Of a stretch of DNA of 64,000 nt, positions 53,210-62,016 are shown one piece after another; positions within the stretch are counted from its first letter, which is position 1; each line of letters begins with the position of its first letter. The position numbers and the translations under genes are program-made. Below the pieces are notes generated by a model. That model searched no databases. It was not told the origin of the DNA and saw nothing but the letters and a program-made list of their open reading frames with translations. Source of the stretch: an uncultured Helicobacter sp. (lineage in GTDB: Bacteria; Campylobacterota; Campylobacteria; Campylobacterales; Helicobacteraceae); assembly GCF_937893305.1 (NCBI RefSeq), contig NZ_CALBGN010000019.1, positions 65,845 to 129,844 on the forward strand, given 5' to 3'.

Positions 53210-53982
53210 TCTTGTTTATCCAAATATTTTGTGTCAAATAAACTATTTAAATGCACATTGCTTAATGCAACTTTTAAAGAAGTGAAAAAATCTTTGTTTG
53301 CCTCTTCCATTTCTTTTAACATTTGCTTTGTCTTCTCTCTTGCAAATGGGCGTTTATCGTCCTTTTGCCACATTATAGGACAATTACAATCAGGGGCTAT
53401 ATAAATATTATTCTTAGCAATAAAATCAATAATTTGTCGCTCTCTTACAAAAATCAAAGGACGGATAACAAAAAGTCCATTTTCTGCTTTATAAATTGGA
53501 GGCATAGAACGCAACGCTCCATTATAGGTTAAATTCATCATAAAACTTTCAGCAGCATCATCTAGGTGATGTGCTAAAGCAAGTTTATTGTATCCGCCCT
53601 CTAATGCTTTTGTGTATAAAGCCCCACGCCGCATACGCGAACAAAAACTACAATACACACTCCCTTCTCTTTTATTCTCTTCTAAAATTTTATAAATATC
53701 TGTGCGATAAAGCTCATAAGGGATTCCGTGTTTTTCACAATATTCAAAAATATATTCATATTCTCCACCGCGTCCATAATCTACCGTTAATGCTTTAAAC
53801 TCAAAATTAAAAGGGGCATATTTTTTAAGTCGCGCAAGAAGTGTGGCAAGGAGTATAGAATCCTTACCCCCACTTAAGCCCAAAAGCACCTTATCTCCTT
53901 CTTTGATAAGCCCTAGTTGCGCGTTTGTTTGCCCTGTGATTTTTAAGATTTTTTTGCTAATTTCTATTGTTTCTTTACTCAT
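53206..53982 (-). CDS. ttcA: TtcA-like tRNA 2-thiolation ATPase
   Basis: The 258-residue PP-loop ATPase has SGGKDS at 37-42, the CSFC pair near residue 113, ALAHHLDDAAESFMMNL and a CNCP near residue 200. This is the pattern of TtcA, which puts sulfur on cytidine 32 of some tRNAs using an iron-sulfur cluster. It lies just downstream of the 130-residue gene in the same direction. Other TtcA/TilS relatives are possible, but the cysteines fit TtcA best. Confidence 0.82.
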   Translation of the reverse strand: MSKETIEISKKILKITGQTNAQLGLIKEGDKVLLGLSGGKDSILLATLLARLKKYAPFNFEFKALTVDYGRGGEYEYIFEYCEKHGIPYELYRTDIYKILEENKREGSVYCSFCSRMRRGALYTKALEGGYNKLALAHHLDDAAESFMMNLTYNGALRSMPPIYKAENGLFVIRPLIFVRERQIIDFIAKNNIYIAPDCNCPIMWQKDDKRPFAREKTKQMLKEMEEANKDFFTSLKVALSNVHLNSLFDTKYLDKQD

Positions 53983-53992
53983 TACTTTATCT

Positions 53993-54385
53993 CTAATTGT
54001 TATTTATCAGCTTTACTTTTAGGACAAAGCGCCAAGTCTTCATAACTAAAAATGTGCTTTCATAAATTTTATCAATCAACGCCTCAATTTCTTCTCTTTT
54101 GGCTTCTTCTCCAACTTTGAAAACCGCCTTGTTATATATTTCTTTGTTATCAAGAAACTGATATTTTTTTGTATTTGTGAGCAATGCAATTTTTTCTTCA
54201 TTAGTTTTTATTGCACTATTGACAAAGTCTATAAATGGTTGCAAAATCTCTTCATTTATATCCCAAGCAGAGATTAGAATCTCTCTATCTTGCTTACTCT
54301 TTGGTGTGATACAATTGTTTTTATCTAATGCAAATTCTACCTTTAATTTTTGTCCCTCCTCATCAATATATCCTATGTTATTCAT
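53993..54385 (-). CDS. Hypothetical partner of the nuclease-methyltransferase
   Basis: The 130-residue protein starts at an ATG that overlaps the stop of the large nuclease-methyltransferase gene (ATGA), with GGAGGAC upstream, so the two are coupled. It is acidic and mainly helical, with strands at both ends (VEFALDKNN; FVLKVKLINNN) and no recognised motif. The pairing suggests a subunit or regulator of the DNA-modifying enzyme, but that rests on position only. Confidence 0.6.
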   Translation of the reverse strand: MNNIGYIDEEGQKLKVEFALDKNNCITPKSKQDREILISAWDINEEILQPFIDFVNSAIKTNEEKIALLTNTKKYQFLDNKEIYNKAVFKVGEEAKREEIEALIDKIYESTFLVMKTWRFVLKVKLINNN

Positions 54386-56883
54386 AGTAAGTCCTCCTCG
54401 CTAAATAATCCTGCATTTTCTTTCAAAATCCATTCACCACTTTCTTTAATGGGAATAGCTACGCTTTCTAAAATCTCTCTTATTAGCTCATTGCTCGGTG
54501 CTACCCCGTTTTTAAGTAATGGGATAATCTCTAAGCAAATATCATCAAAATATGCCCTCTTGCCTTGTCTTTTTGCTCCACGCAAATAAGAGAGTAAAAA
54601 ATACTTTGTCCTCAACTCTAGTGGAATTGTGTGGCTTTTAAATTTCTGCCCTCTTCTAATATGATACTTCCCACTTTTCTCATCAAGGTCAAAATTTGCA
54701 TTAATCAAAGGTGTTAAGTCCGCATAATCTTTGCCTAATTTATGCAAAAAACCTAACTCTAAGCCTTTGATAGTGATTTCAGCGTGGATTTCTTCTAATG
54801 TTGCTCCATCATCTCTAGCAATTAAAGCTTCAGCGTGATTAAGCACAAGAGTAATAACATCATCTCCCAAATTTTCTTTAGTCAAAGTCTTGGGATTTTT
54901 CACTTTTTTAAAATAAATAATCAGCTGTCCGCTTAACACAGAAGTTTTAAACTGCCTTTTTTTAAAAGTTGTTTGTCCATTATCTTGCCTCACACTACCC
55001 ACATATTCAAACCCGATATTTTGAGCCTCTTCTACTAAAATTTGCCATAATTGTGGGTCTTGGTGTTGGAATACAAAAGCCAACCAACGATTCCATTTCA
55101 GCACACGATACATTTCTCTTAAACTTATTATCATTAGTGTATGATACTCTTCGCGACTTTTTTCCAAACTCCCTTTTTCGATACATTCTTTTTCTTTGAG
55201 TGTAGAATCCACAGGCAAATCCAGCCATACATTCCACATTGTGCTTAAATCAAGATAAGGAATCTTCGCTCCATAAGGTGGGTCAGTATAGATGAAATCC
55301 ACGCTTTGGGATTCTATCTCTTTTAAGTTTGTTGCGTCTGCTTGGAAGATTTTTTCGCCATTAGTTTTATCAAGCAAGGAATCGGTTTTGTCTAAATTCT
55401 CTCTTTGGTTAATCATCGCACCTTTGAAATCCTTAATCACACCTTGCAAAGGATAAAAATAACTTTGATAAAAAGTATCACTTGGGGCATATTCAAGCTC
55501 GGTTTTACCCTTTAGCATACGCTTAATTTTTTGGCGATAAATCGTAGTAGTATCTAAAAATGTAGGATTAGGCGCAAGGCGATAGCGGTAATAAAAGGCA
55601 AAATAGTTTCCAGCACTACCTTTGCGAGAATTAGTTTCGTGGTAGGTAAGATTAATAAGGCTTAATGTATTATAAAATGCTAACATTAGCGAATAGCGCA
55701 AATTTCTTTTAATGATTCTCTGCTCTTTGCTTCCACTTGGTGTGGTATGCTTAAAAATCAGCTTTCTTAAAAGCGCAAGTTCGGCTAATTGCCTTTTGCT
55801 AAAAAGTCCTAACACAGAATCCACATCGCTACCTTTTGGCAAAATCTCATCGAATGGAATCCATAGTGTAGAATCTTGTTCTTTTTGTGTAGCAATTTCT
55901 CCAAACTCCTCACTTAAAGCATTTGGATAATACTTAGCTCCTTTTAGCATTTCTTCTGCTTCTTTATCATTTTTTGGCTTTTGGGCTTCAAAGTCTGCAA
56001 TAATTGCTTCGCTTAAATCATAAAGCGCACTTAAATCACATTTTGCGCTTAAGGCTTTAGCCATAAAAATACTTAGAGGGTTTAAGTCGGTGTGGATTCC
56101 AATTCTCCTATTCATCATCGCTTCAATAGCTGTTACACCACTTCCACCAAAAGGGTCAAGCACAATATCACCTTCATCAGTGAAGTTTTTGATATTTTGG
56201 GTTACGATGTCCCAACTTTGGCGCGTAAAATACGCAGTGCAACCAAAATAGCGCGCTTTGGCTTGTTTTTGGGGATTTAAAATCGCCTTTGACAACTCTC
56301 TATTTAAATACCATTCCTCACTTTTCTTAGGCTTTTTGGAATCTTGGCTTAAAGTTTGTCGCAAAGATTCTAAAGGTGTTATGAGATATTGTTTAAGAAG
56401 CGCAAAGCAATCATTACTAAAATCATTGGCAAAAATTTCTTGCATTGAAAGTTCGCATAAAACCTCTTGCCCTTTTGTCTCAAACAACACAAAAGAGATT
56501 CCATTACAAAGCGCGTAATATGGAGCTTTGATTTTAGAATTAATCGCGTAATAAAAGGCTTGTCTCTCATTCTTGCTTTGCGCGTTGATTTTTTCTTTTG
56601 GGGATTTTGCGTCCAAAACGCAATGTGGTTTGGAATCCATATACAAAACATAATCAGGAAATACTAAATCTTCTACTTCAATCTTTTTGTTACTTCCTAG
56701 AATTGTAGGGTTTGTAATGTTAAGGCTTCGCACAATTTCAAGTGATTTTGGATTCTTAAAATCTCGCGTTATAAATCCTAGCTTATCTAAAAGTGGTGCA
56801 ATAAGTAATTCGCGCACAGAATCTTCTTTAAAACCCTGTAAAAACTCTTTATCATCAAATTGGCTAAAGTCAAATTCTAGCAT
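54382..56883 (-). CDS. Nuclease-DNA methyltransferase fusion protein
   Basis: The 833-residue protein joins an HsdR_N-like PD-(D/E)xK nuclease (residues about 1-190; PD at 76-77, DAK at 91-93) to a DNA methyltransferase. The latter has the SAM motif DPFGGSG at 243-249 and catalytic DPPY at 534-537, separated by a long insert likely to read DNA. The C-terminal 200 residues hold ALIARDDGATLEEIHAEI-type helices and may bind the 130-residue partner. The layout is that of a single-chain restriction-modification enzyme (type IIG-like) or a related phage-defence protein. Its start shares a base with the upstream MFS stop (TAATG). The recognition site is unknown. Confidence 0.82.
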   Translation of the reverse strand: MLEFDFSQFDDKEFLQGFKEDSVRELLIAPLLDKLGFITRDFKNPKSLEIVRSLNITNPTILGSNKKIEVEDLVFPDYVLYMDSKPHCVLDAKSPKEKINAQSKNERQAFYYAINSKIKAPYYALCNGISFVLFETKGQEVLCELSMQEIFANDFSNDCFALLKQYLITPLESLRQTLSQDSKKPKKSEEWYLNRELSKAILNPQKQAKARYFGCTAYFTRQSWDIVTQNIKNFTDEGDIVLDPFGGSGVTAIEAMMNRRIGIHTDLNPLSIFMAKALSAKCDLSALYDLSEAIIADFEAQKPKNDKEAEEMLKGAKYYPNALSEEFGEIATQKEQDSTLWIPFDEILPKGSDVDSVLGLFSKRQLAELALLRKLIFKHTTPSGSKEQRIIKRNLRYSLMLAFYNTLSLINLTYHETNSRKGSAGNYFAFYYRYRLAPNPTFLDTTTIYRQKIKRMLKGKTELEYAPSDTFYQSYFYPLQGVIKDFKGAMINQRENLDKTDSLLDKTNGEKIFQADATNLKEIESQSVDFIYTDPPYGAKIPYLDLSTMWNVWLDLPVDSTLKEKECIEKGSLEKSREEYHTLMIISLREMYRVLKWNRWLAFVFQHQDPQLWQILVEEAQNIGFEYVGSVRQDNGQTTFKKRQFKTSVLSGQLIIYFKKVKNPKTLTKENLGDDVITLVLNHAEALIARDDGATLEEIHAEITIKGLELGFLHKLGKDYADLTPLINANFDLDEKSGKYHIRRGQKFKSHTIPLELRTKYFLLSYLRGAKRQGKRAYFDDICLEIIPLLKNGVAPSNELIREILESVAIPIKESGEWILKENAGLFSEEDLL

Positions 56884-58244
56884 TACAACTCCTTAAAACA
56901 GCCACTTAAGCGCGCTTTGATAAACTCTAAAATCTCATCTTTATCAATGATATGTTTATCATATTTAACCACTGCCACACGCTCACTTTCATTAATATAC
57001 CACTCCAAAATCCCACTAAGTTGCGCTAAAGGCTCTAAAGAAGCGTTTGTCGTAGAGTTTGCAAGCGGTAGATATAGGTTTTTTTGCATTGCTGGATTTG
57101 CTAAAAATCCAAAAATTAAAATCCACACAAAAGACGCAATCACTACAAAAATTACAATAGATAAAATGCTAAAAAATTCATATAAATGCCCACCTAAAAG
57201 CGCACCAAAAAAAGAGCCTAAATAGCCAAAAGTGGTAAAAACACCCATTGCGCTACCCTTTTGATAGGCTTTGCAATATCGGCTTGCAAGACTTTGCATA
57301 ATAGGTTCGTGGATAGAAAATCCCACAAAAAATACAAGCACACCAAAAATAAACACTGCCTTGCTTTGACTTAACATTAACAAATAGGACAACACAAAAA
57401 ATAAGATTCCAACAATCATTACTGCCTTAAACTTACCTTTCTTCTCTGCAATAATCGCTGCTGGAATCATCGCAAAAAACCCTAGTAGGCTTGCTGGGAT
57501 ATATACTTGCCACAAGTCTTCTTTAGGCATATCAAAGCCCTTTACAAGAGCAATTGGGATCACTAAGAGTGCTAAAGTCATAAAGCCTTTTTGCAAGAAA
57601 TTCGTTAAATTCATAATTTGTAGATTTTTATTTTTTAAAATCGCACCATACTCGCCACTTTTATGCGTAAAGCTATAAGTAATCTTTGGCGCATTTGGCA
57701 CAGCAACAAAGAGCAAAACTAAACCTAAAAGTGCCAAAAACGCAGTAATCCAAAAAAGGCTTGGCACGCCAAAGTTTGCTGCAAGAATTGGTCCTAAAAT
57801 TAAAGCGGTAGTAAAACTTAATGAAATCGTAGCCCCCATAAACGCCATTGCCTTTGTGCGATTCTCTTCTTTAACTAAATCTGCAATCATCGCACTAATC
57901 ACGCCTCCAACTGCTCCAGCACCCTGTAATAATCGCCCTAAAATTAACATATAAATTTCTTCGCTTAAAGCACAAATTACAGAGCCAAGCGCAAAAATCA
58001 CAAGCCCTAGCGCAATCATAATCTTGCGCCCAAATTTATCACTTAAAAAACCAAATGGAATCTGAAATAACACCTGTGTAAGCGCGTATCCACCCATTGC
58101 GATTCCAACTAAAATCGGACTAACTCCCGGAAGTGAGAGCGCATAGAGTGAAAGCACAGGCATTACAATAAATAGCCCAAAAAAGCGTGAGCCTAGTATC
58201 AAACTTAGCGGCAAACTTTGTTTCACCAAAGAATCTTTTGCCAT
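56883..58244 (-). CDS. MFS transporter with C-terminal YAM-like domain
   Basis: The 453-residue protein has 12 predicted helices, the MFS loop GFLSDKFGRKIMIALG between helices 2 and 3, and a soluble C-terminal part of about 70 residues (ERVAVVKYDKHIIDKDEILEFI) like the ferredoxin-fold YAM domain of YajR. It is probably a drug or sugar proton antiporter. The length matches YajR. It is divergent from rdgB and coupled to the nuclease-methyltransferase downstream by a TAATG overlap. The substrate is unknown. Confidence 0.85.
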   Translation of the reverse strand: MAKDSLVKQSLPLSLILGSRFFGLFIVMPVLSLYALSLPGVSPILVGIAMGGYALTQVLFQIPFGFLSDKFGRKIMIALGLVIFALGSVICALSEEIYMLILGRLLQGAGAVGGVISAMIADLVKEENRTKAMAFMGATISLSFTTALILGPILAANFGVPSLFWITAFLALLGLVLLFVAVPNAPKITYSFTHKSGEYGAILKNKNLQIMNLTNFLQKGFMTLALLVIPIALVKGFDMPKEDLWQVYIPASLLGFFAMIPAAIIAEKKGKFKAVMIVGILFFVLSYLLMLSQSKAVFIFGVLVFFVGFSIHEPIMQSLASRYCKAYQKGSAMGVFTTFGYLGSFFGALLGGHLYEFFSILSIVIFVVIASFVWILIFGFLANPAMQKNLYLPLANSTTNASLEPLAQLSGILEWYINESERVAVVKYDKHIIDKDEILEFIKARLSGCFKEL

Positions 58245-58312
58245 TATTTTAATCCTTTTTGCTAAAATTCTAAAATTGCAATTCTAGCTAAAAAAACTTA
58301 CAAGGTAACAAT

Positions 58313-58939
58313 ATGCGCTTAATTTTAGCAACTTCTAACACAGATAAAATCAGAGAAATCAAAGAAATCTATAACCCTTTATGCAAAGAATTAAAAGCAG
58401 AAATTCTAGCTTGGGGTACACTAATAACACCCTTTGAAATTATAGAAGATGGAGAGAGCTTTAAAGAAAATGCACTTCTTAAATCTAAAGCAGTTTTTAA
58501 TGCGCTAAAAAATGTTTTAAATCCTAATGATGTTGTGCTATCTGATGATAGCGGGATTTGCGTTGATGCACTTGGTGGAAAACCCGGAATTTATAGCGCA
58601 AGATATAGTGGCGGCAATGCGGTGGATAATCTTAATTTACTTTGTGCTGAAGTTGCAAAACTCCCTAATCAAACTTCAAAAGCACATTATTGTGCGTGTA
58701 TTGGAATCTCTAGCATACAAGGAGATTTTAGCGCACACGGCTTTATGTATGGAAGTGTAATTAGCACACCTAAAGGAGAGAATGGTTTTGGCTATGATCC
58801 AATGTTTATCCCACAAGGCTTTCATCAAACACTAGCAGAATTAAGCAGTGAAGAAAAAAACGCTATCTCACACCGCACGCAAGCCTTAATGCACGCAAGC
58901 TATATTTTGCGCGCATTATCAGACCTACTCCCCACCTAA
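58313..58939 (+). CDS. rdgB: Non-canonical purine NTP pyrophosphatase (RdgB/HAM1)
   Basis: The 208-residue enzyme hydrolyses ITP, dITP and XTP to monophosphates, cleaning the nucleotide pool. It starts LILATSNTDKIREIKEI and has VLSDDSGICVDALGGKPGIYSARY and a C-terminal FGYDPMFIP, SHRTQAL region. The length and motifs are standard. It converges with a small exported protein, overlapping its 3' end by 15 bases. Confidence 0.95.
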   Translation: MRLILATSNTDKIREIKEIYNPLCKELKAEILAWGTLITPFEIIEDGESFKENALLKSKAVFNALKNVLNPNDVVLSDDSGICVDALGGKPGIYSARYSGGNAVDNLNLLCAEVAKLPNQTSKAHYCACIGISSIQGDFSAHGFMYGSVISTPKGENGFGYDPMFIPQGFHQTLAELSSEEKNAISHRTQALMHASYILRALSDLLPT

Positions 58940-59266
58940 AAGCGTTCCTTGAATACTTTTTTGTAATTCTTGCGCTTGTTTTAAAAGCTTTTTTTGTTCT
59001 TCTAGTGTGTCATTTTTGGATTCCACATTTTTAGATTCCGTCTTTTTAGGCTCTGACTTTTTGCTATTAATGGAATCCAAAACGCCCATTTTCACAAAAG
59101 TGTCTTCATAGTTTTTGCCCCCTTTTTTTACGCGAATATACACTTGTCCGCTTGCTTGGTCGTATAAATAAGTATCGTCCATATCGTTAAACATTACCCA
59201 AGGTTGCGCGTTTAAAAAGCCGCCAAACAATAAGATTCCAAAAATTCCAACTAACATTTTATGCAC
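58925..59266 (-). CDS. Small exported hypothetical protein
   Basis: I choose GTG 59266 as the start because AAAGG lies eight bases upstream; ATG 59257, three codons later, is the alternative. The 113-residue protein opens with a signal peptide (LVGIFGILLFGGFLNAQP). A short folded part with YLYDQASGQVYIRVKKGGKNYED follows, then a Lys/Glu/Ser-rich linker and a coiled-coil-like end (EEQKKLLKQAQELQKSIQ). It should act in the periplasm. It diverges from metN. I do not recognise the family. Confidence 0.7.
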   Translation of the reverse strand: MHKMLVGIFGILLFGGFLNAQPWVMFNDMDDTYLYDQASGQVYIRVKKGGKNYEDTFVKMGVLDSINSKKSEPKKTESKNVESKNDTLEEQKKLLKQAQELQKSIQGTLLGGE

Positions 59267-59293
59267 GGAGATCACCTTTAAAAGATTTTTTGA

Positions 59294-59299
59294 TAGAAT
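59294..59299 (+). promoter_or_regulatory. -10 element (TAGAAT) for metNIQ
   Basis: TAGAAT lies 29 bases before the metN ATG, in the short gap with the divergent exported-protein gene, after a T6 run. Confidence 0.5.
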
Positions 59300-59327
59300 T
59301 GCAAATTTTATCAAACTTAGGAACAAA

Positions 59328-60290
59328 ATGGATTTAATCAAAGTAAAAAATCTCCATAAACGCTTTGGAGATTTAGAAGTCTTAAAAAATATTAATTTAA
59401 ACATCAAAAAAGGTTCTATTTTTGGGCTTGTTGGTCATAGTGGGGCAGGTAAAAGCACGCTATTAAGAACTTTTAATGGGCTAGAATCTATAAATAGCGG
59501 CTCTATCAATATTGATGGCTTAGAAGTCTCCAAACTTAACTCTAATGATTTGCGTGCATTGCGTCAAAAAATTGGAATGATTTTTCAGCACTTTTCTTTG
59601 TTGCAACGCAAAAATGTGTGGGAAAATGTTGTTTTACCTCTGCAGTGTGCGAAGTTAAAAATTGACACAAAACAAATTCAAAATCTTTTAGAGCTTGTAG
59701 GGCTAGAAGATAAGGCAAATGCTTATCCTAACGCACTAAGTGGAGGACAAAAACAGCGTGTGGCAATTGCAAGGGCATTAGTGCTAAATCCTATGCTTTT
59801 ATTAAGCGATGAAGCCACAAGTGCGCTTGATCCAAGTATTACAGGAGCAATTTTAGAACTTCTAAAAAACATCAATCAAGAATTAGGAGTTACAATCGTG
59901 CTTGTAACGCACGAAATGGAAGTGGTAAAAACACTTTGTAAAGAAGCTGCTTTTATGGAACACGGAGAAGTCTTAAAAAGTGGCACAATAGAAGATTTGT
60001 TTTTATCTCCTGATCCTAAAATGCGAGAGTTTTTAGGAGAAAATGAAATTTTACCAGAGGATGGACTAAATATCCGTATTTACTTCCCAAAACGCATTGC
60101 ACAAAATCCTATTATCACGCAAATGGCAAGAGCATTACAAATGGATTTTAGCATTGTGTGGGGGAATTTGGAATCTTTTAATGGTGTGGCTCTTGGCGTG
60201 CTTGTGATTAATGTCAAAGAAAACGCAAAAGAAAAAGTTTGTAATTATTTAGATACACAAGGTGCAATTTGGGAGATTATCAATGGATAA
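59328..60290 (+). CDS. metN: Methionine ABC importer ATPase
   Basis: MetN powers uptake of methionine through MetI. The 320-residue ATPase has Walker A GHSGAGKST, the Q-loop IFQHFSLL, the signature LSGGQKQR and Walker B LLLSDEATSALD. The C-terminal 85 residues form the NIL regulatory domain that binds methionine and slows transport. The gene opens a metN-metI-metQ operon after a TAGAAT box. Confidence 0.95.
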   Translation: MDLIKVKNLHKRFGDLEVLKNINLNIKKGSIFGLVGHSGAGKSTLLRTFNGLESINSGSINIDGLEVSKLNSNDLRALRQKIGMIFQHFSLLQRKNVWENVVLPLQCAKLKIDTKQIQNLLELVGLEDKANAYPNALSGGQKQRVAIARALVLNPMLLLSDEATSALDPSITGAILELLKNINQELGVTIVLVTHEMEVVKTLCKEAAFMEHGEVLKSGTIEDLFLSPDPKMREFLGENEILPEDGLNIRIYFPKRIAQNPIITQMARALQMDFSIVWGNLESFNGVALGVLVINVKENAKEKVCNYLDTQGAIWEIING

Positions 60291-60933
60291 TAAAATATTT
60301 TATTTGCTTTTAGAAGCAACTTTTGATACTTTATATATGAGCGTGATTGCAACAATAATTGCAACAGCTCTAGCTATTATCCCTAGCATTTTACTTGTGT
60401 TATGTGCGCCTAATGGACTATCACCTAATGCGCTTGTATTTAGAGTGCTAGATAGCATTACAAACACCTTGCGTTCTTTTCCTTTTTTGATTTTAATGGT
60501 TGTCTTGTTTCCTTTGACACAAATCCTTGTAGGTAAAAGCATAGGCGCAACAGCAGCAATTGTGCCTTTAAGCATAGGCGCAGCTCCTTTTATTGTGAGA
60601 ATTATTGAAAATGCGCTAAAAGAAGTAGATAAAGGGGTAATTGAAGCAGCTCTTAGCTTTGGAGCTACAAATCTACAAATCATTTTTCGCATAATGTTTG
60701 TAGAAGCCTTACCTAGCATAATTAGCGGAATTACACTTGCTTTAATTTTAGTTGTAGGATTTAGCGCAATGGCAGGGGCAGTTGGCGGTGGTGGGCTTGG
60801 AGATATTGCAATTAAATATGGCTATTATCGTTTTCAAAGCGATATTATGTTATACACCGTTTTGATTTTAATTTTCTTAGTTCAGATCATCCAAAGTTTT
60901 GGAGATTTTTTGTATAGAAAGTTAAAACATTAA
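60283..60933 (+). CDS. metI: Methionine ABC importer permease
   Basis: I place the start at ATG 60283 with GGGAG upstream, overlapping the metN stop by eight bases and giving 216 residues beginning MDNKIFYLLL. Five hydrophobic segments surround the EAA-type loop (KGVIEAALSFGATNLQIIFRIM) that contacts MetN. The end has GGGLGDIAIKYGYYRF, typical of MetI. It lies between metN and metQ. Confidence 0.95.
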   Translation: MDNKIFYLLLEATFDTLYMSVIATIIATALAIIPSILLVLCAPNGLSPNALVFRVLDSITNTLRSFPFLILMVVLFPLTQILVGKSIGATAAIVPLSIGAAPFIVRIIENALKEVDKGVIEAALSFGATNLQIIFRIMFVEALPSIISGITLALILVVGFSAMAGAVGGGGLGDIAIKYGYYRFQSDIMLYTVLILIFLVQIIQSFGDFLYRKLKH

Positions 60934-60953
60934 TTTTTTCAAAAAGGGCAAAT

Positions 60954-61796
60954 ATGTTTAAAATGACAGCATTTAGCAAATTGACATTAGGTGCATTGCT
61001 TGCAGCAGCAGTTTTTAGTGGTTGCGATTCTAAGAGTGAATCCAATATGGAATCCAAAACAAACGCAAACGCACAAACTACACAAAAGATCATCGTAGGG
61101 GCTACTCCAGAACCACACGCAATGATTTTAGAGCAAATCAAACCGCTTTTAGCAAAAGATGGTGTAGAAATTGAAATCAAGGAATTTACAGATTATGTTA
61201 CTCCAAACAAATCCTTAGATGACGGCTCACTTGATGCAAATTTCTTTCAGCATAAGCCTTATTTAGATTCTTTTAATAAAGAGCATAAAACAAACTTGGT
61301 GAGTGTTGCAGCGGTGCATATTGAACCTATGGGAGTGTATTCTAAGAGCATTAAGAGTTTAGATGAATTAAAAGATGGCGATTTAATCTCTTTGCCAAAT
61401 GATCCTAGCAATGGTGCGCGCGCACTTAGAATCCTAGAAAAAAACGCATTAATCAAACTCAAAGATGGTGTAGAACTTGTTAGCGTGCAAGATATTGTAG
61501 AAAATCCTAAAAATTTAAAGTTTAAAGAAATGGACGCTCCACAGCTAGCAAGAGCATTAGGAGACGTTAGTGCATCTGTGATTAACACAAACTTTGCGTT
61601 ACTTGCTGGATTAAATCCTTTAAATGATGCACTTGTTATTGAAGATAAAGATTCTCCTTATGCAAATATTCTTGTCGTAAAAGCAGGCAACGAAAACAAT
61701 CCAAATCTTCAAAAACTCATTAACGCACTACAAAGCGAAGAAGTTAGAAAATTTATTATGGATACCTACAAAGGTGCAATTCTACCTAGCTTCTAA
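60954..61796 (+). CDS. metQ: Methionine-binding lipoprotein
   Basis: MetQ catches methionine outside the inner membrane and hands it to MetI. The 280-residue precursor has a lipoprotein signal with the lipobox ending in SGC near residue 23, a Ser/Asn/Lys linker, then the NlpA/MetQ fold (IIVGATPEPHAMIL, ANFFQHKPYLDSFN, VAAVHIEPMGVYS, SLPNDPSNGARALRIL). It is the last gene of the operon. Confidence 0.95.
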   Translation: MFKMTAFSKLTLGALLAAAVFSGCDSKSESNMESKTNANAQTTQKIIVGATPEPHAMILEQIKPLLAKDGVEIEIKEFTDYVTPNKSLDDGSLDANFFQHKPYLDSFNKEHKTNLVSVAAVHIEPMGVYSKSIKSLDELKDGDLISLPNDPSNGARALRILEKNALIKLKDGVELVSVQDIVENPKNLKFKEMDAPQLARALGDVSASVINTNFALLAGLNPLNDALVIEDKDSPYANILVVKAGNENNPNLQKLINALQSEEVRKFIMDTYKGAILPSF

Positions 61797-61804
61797 ACTC
61801 TTCT

Positions 61805-61818
61805 CTCCCTTTGGGGAG
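61805..61818 (+). terminator. Weak stem-loop after metQ
   Basis: CTCCC and GGGAG form a five-base stem with a four-base loop, eight bases after the metQ stop. No T-run follows, so it may be only a partial terminator. Confidence 0.35.
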
Positions 61819-61894
61819 CTAAACTTAAAATAATGTCTCAAAGCCTAAAAAATCTACAAAAAATAAATAATATGGGAGAATTGAAAAATAGCAG

Positions 61895-61970
61895 TGGTGG
61901 CTCGAGGCGGAATCGAACCACCGACACGGAGATTTTCAGTCTCCTGCTCTACCGACTGAGCTATCGAGCC
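61895..61970 (-). tRNA. tRNA-Phe (anticodon GAA)
   Basis: The minus strand folds as a full cloverleaf: acceptor GGCTCGA pairing with TCGAGCC, D-arm with AGCTCAGTCGGTAGAGC, anticodon stem GGAGA/TCTCC around the loop CTGAAAA (anticodon GAA), and T-arm GGTTCGATTCC. An A discriminator and an encoded CCA complete 76 nucleotides. Confidence 0.97.
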
Positions 61971-62016
61971 TTAAAAAAAGGAAGCAAAATTATAGCATTT
62001 AACATTTAATTAAAGC

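Noticed and set aside
54957..54963. T7 run in the nuclease-methyltransferase gene as a slippage site
   Set aside because: Seven-base A/T runs are common in DNA of this composition and no frame loss is seen.
61797..62016. Integrated element at tRNA-Phe
   Set aside because: There is no integrase and no repeat of the tRNA 3' end within the window; both sides are ordinary genes.
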